This document shows, piece by piece, positions 46,094 to 55,264 of a stretch of 64,000 nucleotides of DNA. Under the pieces are notes generated by a model that was not told the DNA's origin, ran no database searches, and saw only the letters and a list, made by a program, of their open reading frames with translations. The position numbers and the translations under genes were made by a program. Numbering within the stretch: position 1 is the first letter of the stretch; every line of letters begins with the position of its first letter. Source of the stretch: Vibrio sinus (GTDB lineage: Bacteria; Pseudomonadota; Gammaproteobacteria; Enterobacterales; Vibrionaceae); assembly GCF_023634645.1 (NCBI RefSeq), contig NZ_JAMKMR010000001.1, forward strand, positions 1-64,000, given 5' to 3'.

Positions 46094-46975
46094 TCATCTC
46101 GCTGACGCAGGTGTTTGTTCAAAATGACGTTTGTATTCGCGGCTAAACTGAGACGAACTGTTATAGCCGACCAAACGAGCAGCGTCTCCAACTCTTTTCC
46201 CTTCCAAATGAATGAGCTCTTTCGCCTTATTGAGCCTTACTTTCTTAATGTATTGTAAAGGAGACTCTAATGTAACGGCACGAAACGCTTGATGGAACGC
46301 GGAGACACTCATATTAGCTTCACTGGCGAGATCTTGGACTGTAAGCACTTCTTGATAACTGCTATGGACCTTGTTAAGTGCTCTGGCAATACGCGCATAT
46401 TGGCCTTCAATTTTTGCCAAATCGAACAGAACATGACCCTTTTGGCTAGTCAACACACGATAGACCAGCTCTTCATAAATGAGTGGACTAAGCACTTTCG
46501 ATTCGGTCTCGTCGCACAGAGATTGCATAAGCCGGATACAAGTATCCAGCATGCTGCAGTCCATAGGGACCGAGTCCAAACAAAGCGCATCAATTGACGA
46601 TTGAGTATTGGGGACATACCCAGTATCACTCAAAGTCTGAACAATACGATGTAAAGTGGCTTGTTCAATGTTTATTGACAACCCCATTAGCGGCTGATTC
46701 ACTTCGGCAAACGCTTCGCATTCTAGCGGCAACGGCATTCCGACAACCAAGTAATCATTAGGTCCATACGAAACGCAACTGTCACCGATATGGATGTCTT
46801 TCTTACCCTGCCCAAGTATTAGAATCCCAGACTGATAGGTAAAAGGCTGGCGATCATTACCAGTGCTACTGCGATAAAAGCTGATCTGGGGAACCGCTGT
46901 TTCAGTCACGCCTTCCAAAGTATGTAAGTCATGTTTATCAACATATTGTTGCATCAACTCACTCAAATTAGACAT
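46094..46975 (-). CDS. yqhC: AraC-family regulator, YqhC-like
   Basis: A 293-residue regulator with an N-terminal AraC_N-type domain (about 20-175) and two C-terminal helix-turn-helix units (about 195-290; LASEANMSVSAFHQAFRAVT and AARLVGYNSSSQFSREYKRH). It is divergent from a yqhD-type aldehyde reductase gene, as in E. coli, where YqhC responds to reactive aldehydes and activates yqhD. The conserved pairing supports the name. Confidence 0.83.
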   Translation of the reverse strand: MSNLSELMQQYVDKHDLHTLEGVTETAVPQISFYRSSTGNDRQPFTYQSGILILGQGKKDIHIGDSCVSYGPNDYLVVGMPLPLECEAFAEVNQPLMGLSINIEQATLHRIVQTLSDTGYVPNTQSSIDALCLDSVPMDCSMLDTCIRLMQSLCDETESKVLSPLIYEELVYRVLTSQKGHVLFDLAKIEGQYARIARALNKVHSSYQEVLTVQDLASEANMSVSAFHQAFRAVTLESPLQYIKKVRLNKAKELIHLEGKRVGDAARLVGYNSSSQFSREYKRHFEQTPASAR

Positions 46976-47333
46976 ATGATACGGACGCCTCTTAGTTACA
47001 TTACAAGTATGGAGTATCGGCCCATTCTACAAAGTGTGTTATTTATCATCAAGCTCGAAGCGATAAGCAGTCACAGGGACTCAGCAACTAACACCGGTGA
47101 ATTTGCCTACATTTCGTGATATCGCCCTAAATCTTTCATTACTCTTTTAGCCCTTTTAATAAATCGTCTTTTTCGACTAACCTATTGCATCATTTATCCA
47201 TCAACCGATTAACTTTGTAGAAATAGGCAAGAGAAATGGACTAATTCGCCTTTTTTAATCTTAGTGCTAAGACTAATATGCATGTTACAGACTGTTGTCC
47301 ACATATCAAAACAACAAATTGGAAGGTAATACG
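46976..47333. promoter_or_regulatory. yqhC-yqhD divergent control region with phased repeats
   Basis: The hexamer GACTAA occurs on the plus strand at 47175, 47239 and 47271, spaced 64 and 32 bases, close to whole helical turns. A TCTTAGTGCTAAGA inverted repeat lies at 47259-47272. AraC-family proteins often bind such direct half-sites. Binding of YqhC here is inferred. I see no RNA gene in the region. Confidence 0.45.
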
Positions 47334-48482
47334 ATGCAATTCTCATATTCAAACCCTACTAACATCCACTTTGGCCAAGGCCAAATCTCTAAAATCGCCG
47401 ACGCCATTCCCCAAGATAAGAAGGTACTGTTTTTATATGGTGGCGGATCGATTAAGAAAAACGGCGTCTACGACCAAGTTGTTGCCGCACTTTCTAACCA
47501 TGTATGGTTTGAGTTCGCGGGCGTCGAACCAAACCCAACCAAAGAAACATTGGACAAGGCCATCAACCTAGCTAAAGAAAAACAACTCGATTTCATACTG
47601 GCTGTAGGTGGAGGCTCTGTCATTGACGGATCTAAATACGTTGCTGCTGGTAGCCTCTATGACGGCGACGGTTGGGACATACTCACAGGTGAATATACAC
47701 CATCAGCTGCGCTACCAATTGGTGCAATACTCACTTTGCCAGCAACCGGATCTGAGTCAAATAAAGGCGCAGTAATCACTAAAGCAGAAACTCAATCTAA
47801 GCTCGCGTTTATGTCTCCTTACGTTCAACCTGAATTTGCAGTATTGGACCCCGATACAATGAAAACCTTGCCAGAGAGACAGCTTATCAATGGTATTGTT
47901 GATGCATGGGTCCACGTATGTGAGCAGTACATTACAAACCCAGCGGGTGCAGCTGTACAAGACGGATACGCGGAAGCCTTGTTAAAAAGTTTAAAAGCTC
48001 TCGCAGAAAACTACGCAGATCGTGATGATGATCAATGGCGTGCAAACCTAATGTGGACAGCAAACCAAGCGCTAAACGGCTTGATTGGCTCAGGAGTTCA
48101 ACAAGATTGGGCAACGCACATGATTGGCCACGAGCTGACTGCACTTTATGGCGTAGATCACGCAAGATCTCTGGCCATTATTCAGCCATCTTTACTAAGA
48201 AATCAAATTGAACAAAAACGCGCTAAGCTTGAGCAGTTAGGCAAAAACGTCTTTAGTCTCGAAGGTGGTGACGATCTCGCAGAGCGTACTATTGATGCCA
48301 TCGAAGCGTTATACCATTCCTTAAATGTGGAGACACAGCTAACCAATTATGGTTCAGATAAGCCTAAAGCTATCGATCAGGTTGTCGAACAACTTGAAGA
48401 GCACCAAATGATAGCACTAGGTGAAAACCAGGCCATTACCTTGGTGGAAAGTCGCAAAATTCTTGAACATGCGATCGCATAA
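47334..48482 (+). CDS. yqhD: NADPH-dependent aldehyde reductase / iron-type alcohol dehydrogenase
   Basis: A 382-residue group III alcohol dehydrogenase that reduces short aldehydes such as methylglyoxal, acrolein and butanal with NADPH. The cofactor site is VGGGSVIDGSKYVA. Candidate metal ligands are Asp and His in NGIVDAWVHVCEQYI, and two His in THMIGHELTALYGVDHARS. The ATG at 47334 has GGAAGG about 7 bases upstream and matches E. coli YqhD; an upstream TTG at 47295 has no good site. yqhC is divergent from it. Confidence 0.9.
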   Translation: MQFSYSNPTNIHFGQGQISKIADAIPQDKKVLFLYGGGSIKKNGVYDQVVAALSNHVWFEFAGVEPNPTKETLDKAINLAKEKQLDFILAVGGGSVIDGSKYVAAGSLYDGDGWDILTGEYTPSAALPIGAILTLPATGSESNKGAVITKAETQSKLAFMSPYVQPEFAVLDPDTMKTLPERQLINGIVDAWVHVCEQYITNPAGAAVQDGYAEALLKSLKALAENYADRDDDQWRANLMWTANQALNGLIGSGVQQDWATHMIGHELTALYGVDHARSLAIIQPSLLRNQIEQKRAKLEQLGKNVFSLEGGDDLAERTIDAIEALYHSLNVETQLTNYGSDKPKAIDQVVEQLEEHQMIALGENQAITLVESRKILEHAIA

Positions 48483-48544
48483 TCATTATTGAATATCCAA
48501 CTAAAGGTTTATGTCGTAAAGGCATCTCTTCAGGGTACAATCCA

Positions 48545-48566
48545 AATAGCAGCGCTGCTATTTTTT
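48545..48566 (+). terminator. Palindrome and T run downstream of yqhD
   Basis: AATAGCAGCGCTGCTATT (48545-48562) is a perfect 18-base palindrome followed by TTTTT. It lies 63 bases past yqhD and before yhhN, so it likely separates the two transcripts. The loop must be formed from the central bases. Confidence 0.6.
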
Positions 48567-48677
48567 CATCAAAACATGTACCACACAGGTAAAAGCTCGA
48601 TTTAACAGTAGGATATCAGTATGTCCAACGTGGAGTTAGTTACCGTGTAACGATAATGGAGAGCCTAGGAATATGTT

Positions 48678-49304
48678 ATGTGGTTAGTCTTTATGGCACT
48701 ATTCTGCATTCACCTTGTCTATGGAAACAGTTTGCCTAAATGGTTGTTCTTAACCAGTAGATATTTACCAACGATAGTCATCTTTACCTACGTTTTTGTA
48801 ACTGAGCCCAACCACCCGCATTTCACCGCATTGTTGTCTATTGGGATTTTGTTGGCAGTACTGGCAGACGTCAGCTTTAATCACTTTAACGATAGGTATT
48901 TTTTCACCTATTCAACATCTTTATTAGCCCACCTTGCATTTTACTTTGCAACATTAATGATGTTACACAATCCACCTACTCTTTGGTTGTCTATTCTCAT
49001 CGCTAGTGTCGGCGTAATCATTTACTTACTGCTATTGCCTAAGTTAGCAAGCTATAAATTCATCACTGCGATTTATTTTATCGTTTCCATATTCTTGCTT
49101 TGGTCTTCTGGGGAATATTGGCTGGAAATCAATGCGATGCCAGCGCTACTTACCTTCATCGGCATTTTATTCTTTGTTTCATTTAATACCTTGCAAAGTA
49201 TCGTTCGAGTTACTGGTACTAGAACCGCGCTGTTAGATAAAATGCTGACCGTGTGTTTTTTTACTTTTCAGGGTTTACTAGTATTATCAATTCACACACT
49301 ATAG
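48678..49304 (+). CDS. YhhN/TMEM86-family membrane protein (lysoplasmalogenase-like)
   Basis: A 208-residue inner-membrane protein with about eight helices. It fits the YhhN family, which includes the eukaryotic lysoplasmalogenase TMEM86; that activity in bacteria is reported only for some members. Conserved acidic residues, such as LAVLADVSFNH, lie at helix edges. TAGGA is 9 bases before the ATG. It lies between yqhD and mgsA on the same strand. Confidence 0.72.
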   Translation: MWLVFMALFCIHLVYGNSLPKWLFLTSRYLPTIVIFTYVFVTEPNHPHFTALLSIGILLAVLADVSFNHFNDRYFFTYSTSLLAHLAFYFATLMMLHNPPTLWLSILIASVGVIIYLLLLPKLASYKFITAIYFIVSIFLLWSSGEYWLEINAMPALLTFIGILFFVSFNTLQSIVRVTGTRTALLDKMLTVCFFTFQGLLVLSIHTL

Positions 49305-49345
49305 GGTGCGTTTTATAGACCTAAATATTTAAGTAAGAGGCTTTG

Positions 49346-49801
49346 ATGCAACAAACAACTCGTAAACTATCCGTGAGTAAACAAATCGCGCTAGTGGCCC
49401 ACGATAACTGCAAACCCGATTTGCTACGCTGGGTTATCGAGCACAAGAATAAGTTACAATGTCACACATTGTACGCTACAGGAACAACCGGCCACCTCTT
49501 ATCTGATGAAACAGGTCTAGAAATTACTAGTTTAATCAGTGGCCCTATGGGAGGAGACCAACAACTTGGCGCGTTAATTTCTGAAGGGAAAATAGATATC
49601 TTAATTTTTTTCTGGGACCCACTAAACGCCGTCCCCCACGACCCTGATGTAAAAGCTCTGCTGCGTATTGCCAGTGTCTGGAACATCCCAGTTGCAACAA
49701 ACCGTGCAAGCGCCAACTTCCTGATAGAATCTACGCTACTAGATCAGGAGGTCGATATTGAAATTCCTGACTACGATGCATACCTAAACGCAAGAACCTA
49801 G
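49346..49801 (+). CDS. mgsA: Methylglyoxal synthase
   Basis: A 151-residue enzyme that converts dihydroxyacetone phosphate to methylglyoxal and phosphate. [13 protein letters not shown] at the N-terminus, [11 protein letters not shown] with the catalytic Asp, and [11 protein letters not shown] with the conserved His are intact. AAGAGG lies 5 bases before the ATG; an adjacent TTG at 49343 is less likely. The gene sits 0.86 kb from yqhD, whose product can reduce methylglyoxal. Confidence 0.94.
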   Translation: MQQTTRKLSVSKQIALVAHDNCKPDLLRWVIEHKNKLQCHTLYATGTTGHLLSDETGLEITSLISGPMGGDQQLGALISEGKIDILIFFWDPLNAVPHDPDVKALLRIASVWNIPVATNRASANFLIESTLLDQEVDIEIPDYDAYLNART

Positions 49802-49822
49802 CCAACCGCCAGTCCTACACAT

Positions 49823-49853
49823 CAATAGCCTGCCACTGCTAGGCAGGCTATTG
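49823..49853. terminator. 12-bp hairpin between mgsA and helD
   Basis: Perfect 12-bp arms at 49823-49834 and 49842-49853 with a 7-base loop lie between convergent genes. It is a likely bidirectional 3' structure with no long T run. Confidence 0.65.
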
Positions 49854-49861
49854 AAACAAAG

Positions 49862-51922
49862 TTATTTCTGCTTAACGATGGGATATCCATCATCTAGTAT
49901 TTCTTTAACAAAACTGGAGCCACCACCTGAATAAGTGACCCATACTTTTTCTTTTGCCCGAGTCAAAGCAACATAGAACAAACGTCGCTCTTCAGCATAA
50001 GCAAAGCTTTCCCCAGATTGTGACAGCGCACCATCTAAATGAAGTGCTTTCACTTTTGCAGGAAATTGTCCCTCGTCGACGGACAGGATTATAGCAAAAT
50101 CTGCTTCTTGTCCCTTACTTGCGTGGCAAGTCATAAACAAAAGTTCGAGGTTCAAAAATTGCTTTTGCCAATCTTTCAGCAATTCCGGTTTGTGGTAGTG
50201 GTTTCTCCCAAGCAGCAGAACCTTCTTACGCTGCTTTGCTTGTCGATCGAGTTGATCCAAAATCTTCTCTACATTTGCTGAAGGGGCCAAGTAAACAGAC
50301 TTTTGCTTTTGCTGTTTATGGCTTTCCAACGTTTTGCGGATTTGTTGCGGATTCATCTGAATAAATCGATTCGCCACTTCACCGATTTTATTGTTAAATC
50401 GGTAAGTCGTATCTAGGGAGTGTATCGTAGAGTGAGGGAATCGATTTGCAAATTCCGTGGTCAATTCAATATTTGCTCCTGCAAACTGATAAATAGACTG
50501 CCAATCGTCTCCCACGGCGAACAACGAACATTCCTCACTCTGTTTGCACAACGCCTCAATTAGGTCTAGTCGCTGAGGAGAAATATCCTGATATTCATCA
50601 ATCATGATGTACTTCCAAGACGCTTTGAATTTTTTCTTTCTGACCCATTCTGTTGCTTGTGTAATCATCATATTGAAATCAATATGACCACTTTCTTTAA
50701 GCATTTGTTTCCACGACTGATAACATGGCCACACTAACGATAGCTCACTGTTCAATCGCGTATAGTCAGGATGCGAAACGATCTGTTCTTGAAGCTTCTT
50801 CTTAGTGCTGGCAACCGCTGCAAGCTGATTTAATTGGGTATCCAACCACGCAATCAGCTTTTCATTTTCAACATGACTACCTAGTTCTTCATCTCCGGCT
50901 ATATAAGCAATGGGCCACTTTGCGAGATGCTTTTGCCAGCGTTTAAAATTGGTGGGCGTCATCCAGTGTTTTTTAAGCCAATCGATGCACCATGCCTGCC
51001 TTAGCTTGTCGTCTGTTGCCAATGGTGAGATCTCGGCCTGTACCCCTGCCACTTCGTTAAGAATCGATAAGCCTAATTTATGAAAGGTGCTGACCTTAAC
51101 GCCTTCTGCGCCTATTCCCACTTTTACGTCTAGCCTCTCTCGCATCTCATGGGCTGCATCACGACCGTATGCAACGACCAAAACGTCCTCTGATTTTGCT
51201 AGATGACTTTGAAGCAAATAAGCAACTCTTGCACTTAGGACACTGGTTTTACCAGAGCCTGCACCTGCAAGAATCAAATTGTTATCATCATTGAGTAAAA
51301 CGGCTTGTTGTTGTGAGATATTTAACACGGAGGATTCTAATTGAGAAAACAATACCTCCCAATTTTTCCTTTCCTCTTCTATCCAACCTTGGTTACGTTG
51401 CTGAAGGTAAGCGCTCGTCTCATTTACCCACGGGAGTATTGCACCAATACGTTCTGGCATTCGTTGCTTAGCATCGACCAATGTAAAGCCCATGCTTTCA
51501 ACATCTTGTTGGATTTGCTCGACCCAAGCTGACATTTTGGCATGATTGAGAAACGAGGGTAAGCGAATCAGTCTATCGAGTTCTGCTTCCCACTTAGGCA
51601 AGAAAACGTTCAATTGCTCGACCTGATGGTTGTGCCAGTTTTGATAACTCTCGACAGCTTGAACTGCAAAGTCACGACAATCGTTTTTATCTAAGCCTCT
51701 CACTACCCAAACTGATTGTACGTTTTCTTCAATATGAGAAAAGATTTGTAATTCAGACCAAATGATCCCTTTCTTTACCATTACTTTCCCATTCCACATA
51801 TTGAACGGGATGGTTTCATCGGAGAAGTTTGACGTGAGAATTAGCGAGTTTTCTTCTAATCTCACATGATGAAACTCATTTTGAACAAGAAACCGTGCTG
51901 ATTTTCTTGCACATACTTCCAT
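49862..51922 (-). CDS. helD: DNA helicase IV
   Basis: A 686-residue superfamily 1 helicase of the UvrD/Rep class. The N-terminal DUF-type domain (about 1-190) precedes motif I, LAGAGSGKTSVLSARVAYLL. Motif II is MIDEYQDISPQR, motif III is VGDDWQSIYQFAGA, motif V is MTCHASKGQEADF and motif VI is VALTRAKEK. Known HelD unwinds DNA 3' to 5' in recombination. Its size matches E. coli HelD (684). It is a single gene. Confidence 0.9.
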   Translation of the reverse strand: MEVCARKSARFLVQNEFHHVRLEENSLILTSNFSDETIPFNMWNGKVMVKKGIIWSELQIFSHIEENVQSVWVVRGLDKNDCRDFAVQAVESYQNWHNHQVEQLNVFLPKWEAELDRLIRLPSFLNHAKMSAWVEQIQQDVESMGFTLVDAKQRMPERIGAILPWVNETSAYLQQRNQGWIEEERKNWEVLFSQLESSVLNISQQQAVLLNDDNNLILAGAGSGKTSVLSARVAYLLQSHLAKSEDVLVVAYGRDAAHEMRERLDVKVGIGAEGVKVSTFHKLGLSILNEVAGVQAEISPLATDDKLRQAWCIDWLKKHWMTPTNFKRWQKHLAKWPIAYIAGDEELGSHVENEKLIAWLDTQLNQLAAVASTKKKLQEQIVSHPDYTRLNSELSLVWPCYQSWKQMLKESGHIDFNMMITQATEWVRKKKFKASWKYIMIDEYQDISPQRLDLIEALCKQSEECSLFAVGDDWQSIYQFAGANIELTTEFANRFPHSTIHSLDTTYRFNNKIGEVANRFIQMNPQQIRKTLESHKQQKQKSVYLAPSANVEKILDQLDRQAKQRKKVLLLGRNHYHKPELLKDWQKQFLNLELLFMTCHASKGQEADFAIILSVDEGQFPAKVKALHLDGALSQSGESFAYAEERRLFYVALTRAKEKVWVTYSGGGSSFVKEILDDGYPIVKQK

Positions 51923-51959
51923 AACTTATCGACCTTTCGGCTGTTGACCTAACTCTATG

Positions 51960-51995
51960 ATATACCCAAACAACCTAAAGATGCGAGAATCAACA
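51960..51995. repeat. Vibrio-type dispersed repeat, partial copy
   Basis: ATATACCCAAACAACCTAAA followed by GATGCGAGAATC resembles the element at 62783-62828 (TATACCCAAGTAACCTAAAG) and the left part of that at 21026. There is no inverted right end here. It lies upstream of helD. Confidence 0.5.
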
Positions 51996-52157
51996 AAGTG
52001 CACAAGTCAGGTAAGATCTACCGTTCAATTTTTATTATTGTTTTTGAAATAAATAAAAGCGTAAAATCAACGCCATCTTACAGGACAGAATTCCCATCAC
52101 TTATGCCCGAGCCACTTTAGCACGTGAGTTGGGTGTGTAACCTTTGAGTAATAAGCA

Positions 52158-54311
52158 TTGTATTCGATCAAACAATTTAGAAGTCACTGGGCCAACAAAA
52201 CCATTAACTACAGCGTATTGGTATTCGTCACACTCGTTAGCCTGGTACTCATTACTCAATATCTGCAAGTCGAACACTATGACACACCACTAATATTAGG
52301 AGTCATTGCTGCTGCGCTTGCCATCGAGGATGATACCTTTTGTGGGAGGATAAAGTCTTATTCTCTTGCTTTAGTTTGCTTTGCTATCGCGGCTTTCTCT
52401 GTTCACTTGCTTTATCCCTACCCGGCACTCTTTGCATTAGGGCTTGTTTTGTCTACATTTGCTTTCGTGATGCTTGGTGCAATCGGGGATAGCTACCGAA
52501 CCTTATCATTCGGGTCATTATTATTAGCCATATACGCCATGTTGGGTGCAGGCAACTATACCTCCATGTGGCTTCAGCCGGCCCTACTCCTATCTGGTGC
52601 GTTTTGGTTTTTTTTCGTTTCTTTACTTTGGCACCTAATCACGCCTATGCATCCCGTTCGGCAAAATTTAGCGGATGTTTTTGCCACTCTCTCCAAATAC
52701 TTCACGGTTAAATCTCAGCGTTTTCATCCGCATTCCGGTCAACCTGACCGTCAGCTTGGCATTGACGAAGCTAAACTCAACTCCACTGTGGTCACGGCGC
52801 TCAATCAATGTAAGTCAATACTGCTAAGCCACTCAAAAAAGGTGGATAAAAAAAACGGATGGAAAAACTATTTAAATATTTACTTTTTAGCGCAGGATAT
52901 TCACGAAAGAATTCGCTCAAGCCATATTAAATACGAAGAGCTTGTGCCTCAGTTCATGCATTCCGACATCATGTTTCGTTTCAAGTACCTACTTGAGCAG
53001 CAAGCCCTTTCTTGCCAGAAGATCAGCAATGCAATTTCTGTTGGTAAAGTATATCGACACGATACTGCCTATCAGGAGAAATTAAGTGAGCTGGAAGCGT
53101 CTTTAGATTACGCCAAACACCTTAACCATTACTCTGAAGATGTCATGGATCAACTGGCCTTTCTATACAAAAACTTAGCGACCGTAGAGGAGCTTATCAG
53201 TAATATTGATGCTGCAGAGCCACATTTTATCGACGAAAATTCACTGTATGATCCAAATGCGAAGTCGATTCGTAGCATTTTTACGCGCATAAAATCTAGT
53301 ATGACGATCGACAACCCTTTATTTCGTCACGCTATTCGCTTATCTAGCGCCTTGCTCATTGGTTACGCCGCGTTAACCCTACTCCCTATCGAGCATGGGT
53401 ATTGGATCATACTCACAACATTGTTTGTGTGTCAGCCAAGTTACAGCGCCACTAAACAGAAACTAGTTACACGTTCGCTTGGTACTGTAACAGGTTTGCT
53501 CATCGGCACTCCCTTACTTGCACTATTCCCTTCACCGGCTAGCCAAATCACCTTCATCGTGATTTCAGCGGTGCTGTTTTTTTCGTTTAGAGTCAAAAAT
53601 TATGGCTATGCCACCGCCTTTATTACCTTGTTGGTTCTATTTTGCTTTGCTCAAGTTGGCGATGGGTACCAAGTCGTTTTTCCAAGACTACTCAATACAT
53701 TACTAGGCTGTTTCATTTCTGTACTCGCAGTGATGTATCTATTACCAGATTGGCAGTCAAAAAAGTTGAGTAAACTGATGTCTGAAGCACTCGATGCAAA
53801 CCTTGACTACCTAGATAACATTTTGGCTCAATATCGAACAGGCAAAAAAGACAGCCTAGGGTATCGTATTACACGACGAAATGCCCATGACAAAGATGCA
53901 GACCTAAACGTCGCCGTTCGCAATATGGCGATTGAGCCAAGCAAATACAGAGTCGATATCAATGAAAGCTTGCGATTCCTAATGCTTAACCACTCACTTC
54001 TAGGTTACATCTCGGCACTAGGTGCACATAGGAAACGTATTAACGACGCAGAAATACATAAACTCATCCTCAATGCTCACCACCACCTACGCCATCGTTT
54101 GAAAAACTGTAGCAAAAGCTTATCCATTGCTGATTCTCCCACACTTACGAAACCAAATGACAATCTAAGCCGTGGAACAAATATGCTATACGGCTGGCCA
54201 ATTAATGATGACGTCACCGTTCAGCTTGTTTCGCGACAATTACAACTCATTGACCGCGCTATAGCAGACATGGAAACTGTCAGTACAGATTTGTTACAAA
54301 TATACGAATAA
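52158..54311 (+). CDS. yccS: YccS/YhfK-family FUSC membrane protein
   Basis: A 717-residue inner-membrane protein of the same size as E. coli YccS. Two blocks of about six helices (about 15-170 and 385-520) are separated by a large cytoplasmic domain, and a second cytoplasmic domain lies at the end. The family is related to aromatic-acid exporters and fusaric-acid resistance proteins; the E. coli protein has no established substrate. The start is a TTG, because a stop codon lies two codons upstream in frame and no ATG lies near the first helix. Confidence 0.83.
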   Translation: MYSIKQFRSHWANKTINYSVLVFVTLVSLVLITQYLQVEHYDTPLILGVIAAALAIEDDTFCGRIKSYSLALVCFAIAAFSVHLLYPYPALFALGLVLSTFAFVMLGAIGDSYRTLSFGSLLLAIYAMLGAGNYTSMWLQPALLLSGAFWFFFVSLLWHLITPMHPVRQNLADVFATLSKYFTVKSQRFHPHSGQPDRQLGIDEAKLNSTVVTALNQCKSILLSHSKKVDKKNGWKNYLNIYFLAQDIHERIRSSHIKYEELVPQFMHSDIMFRFKYLLEQQALSCQKISNAISVGKVYRHDTAYQEKLSELEASLDYAKHLNHYSEDVMDQLAFLYKNLATVEELISNIDAAEPHFIDENSLYDPNAKSIRSIFTRIKSSMTIDNPLFRHAIRLSSALLIGYAALTLLPIEHGYWIILTTLFVCQPSYSATKQKLVTRSLGTVTGLLIGTPLLALFPSPASQITFIVISAVLFFSFRVKNYGYATAFITLLVLFCFAQVGDGYQVVFPRLLNTLLGCFISVLAVMYLLPDWQSKKLSKLMSEALDANLDYLDNILAQYRTGKKDSLGYRITRRNAHDKDADLNVAVRNMAIEPSKYRVDINESLRFLMLNHSLLGYISALGAHRKRINDAEIHKLILNAHHHLRHRLKNCSKSLSIADSPTLTKPNDNLSRGTNMLYGWPINDDVTVQLVSRQLQLIDRAIADMETVSTDLLQIYE

Positions 54312-54509
54312 TGCAAATTCATTAAGGCTATGTATTTGTTAAATTTTTATTTCTATATTTAACTTGTTGCATACAGTTTATTGACAATATTCGGACAATT
54401 GCCGCTCGCGCATTTTTTAAGCTTTTAACTTATGAGGGTGAGTGGATGAACGGAAACGTCTCTTACTTTCAAGATATAGCAAAATGCATGTATTTTGAGG
54501 AAAGACATC

Positions 54510-54686
54510 ATGACCCCAAAGCAATTCGAGCTATTCAAAGCTCAACTTAGCCGACTGACCCCACAACAGCTACAGACGTTACAAGGCGAAATTCGACAAA
54601 AAAACGAAACTCGTACTAAAGAACGCGATGGTGCTGCCCTTCTTACAGAAGAAGAAATGACAGTAATCTCAAGTTTATTCGCTTAG
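54510..54686 (+). CDS. Small hypothetical protein, 58 aa
   Basis: I do not recognise this protein. It begins MTPKQFELFKAQLSRLTPQQ, is predicted helical and charged, and ends EEEMTVISSLFA. GAGGAAAG lies 7 bases before the ATG, a strong ribosome-binding site. The longer frame from a TTG at 54495 would include that site and is unlikely. It is followed 61 bases later by another small gene on the same strand. Confidence 0.55.
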   Translation: MTPKQFELFKAQLSRLTPQQLQTLQGEIRQKNETRTKERDGAALLTEEEMTVISSLFA

Positions 54687-54747
54687 GTAGCACAACTTGC
54701 TAGATTTGCAAATACGTCTTAAGCTTTAATTAGCGAGGAGACGAGTT

Positions 54748-55071
54748 ATGTCGGTATCTGTTAGTAACTCTGGATATCAGATTATTGATCAGTCATCAAA
54801 AATGGCTGAAGAAGCCGCTCGCGAAATTAACCAGCGCTCCCTACCTCAACCCATTGAATCTAAAAATAATGTTGAAGGCGACAATTCACTAGAGTTCAAC
54901 AAAGTTGACTTTGACAAAGCACCCCCTGAGCGCTCGAATGAAGATTACGCATCATCTCACACTGACTCCCTCATAAAGCTAAACCAAGCCTCAAAATATC
55001 ACCGAATTGGTACCAACGTTTTACAACGAGACCAAGAGATGCTTGGTACCTTATTGGATATACACGTCTAA
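54748..55071 (+). CDS. Small hypothetical protein, 107 aa
   Basis: I do not recognise this protein. It is 107 residues, acidic in the middle, with a helical C-terminus (LIKLNQASKYHRIGTNVLQR) whose KLNQA-n-GTNVL pattern recalls the C-terminal helices of flagellar rod and hook proteins, though this is weak. There is no signal peptide or membrane segment. GAGGAGACGAGTT stands directly before the ATG. Confidence 0.5.
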   Translation: MSVSVSNSGYQIIDQSSKMAEEAAREINQRSLPQPIESKNNVEGDNSLEFNKVDFDKAPPERSNEDYASSHTDSLIKLNQASKYHRIGTNVLQRDQEMLGTLLDIHV

Positions 55072-55264
55072 TTTAACTTCATCTATCTATACGCCGCCAC
55101 TCTATCATCTGTTTCATCAAACCGACCACTTTCGCTCAATTTCGAATATTAACCACCAAGAGTTTGAAATACATCAAATAATAAATATTTAACATTATCA
55201 TCGTTGACTATTTTGTGATTATATACGAACATTAAAAGCGCGAACGAACATTAAGGATTTAAAA

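Noticed and set aside
46931-47119. 62-residue frame in the yqhC-yqhD gap
   Set aside because: It overlaps the yqhC start on the opposite strand, and there is no good ribosome-binding site or family match.
52080-52157. An earlier start for yccS
   Set aside because: An in-frame stop codon lies two codons before the TTG, so the gene cannot extend upstream.
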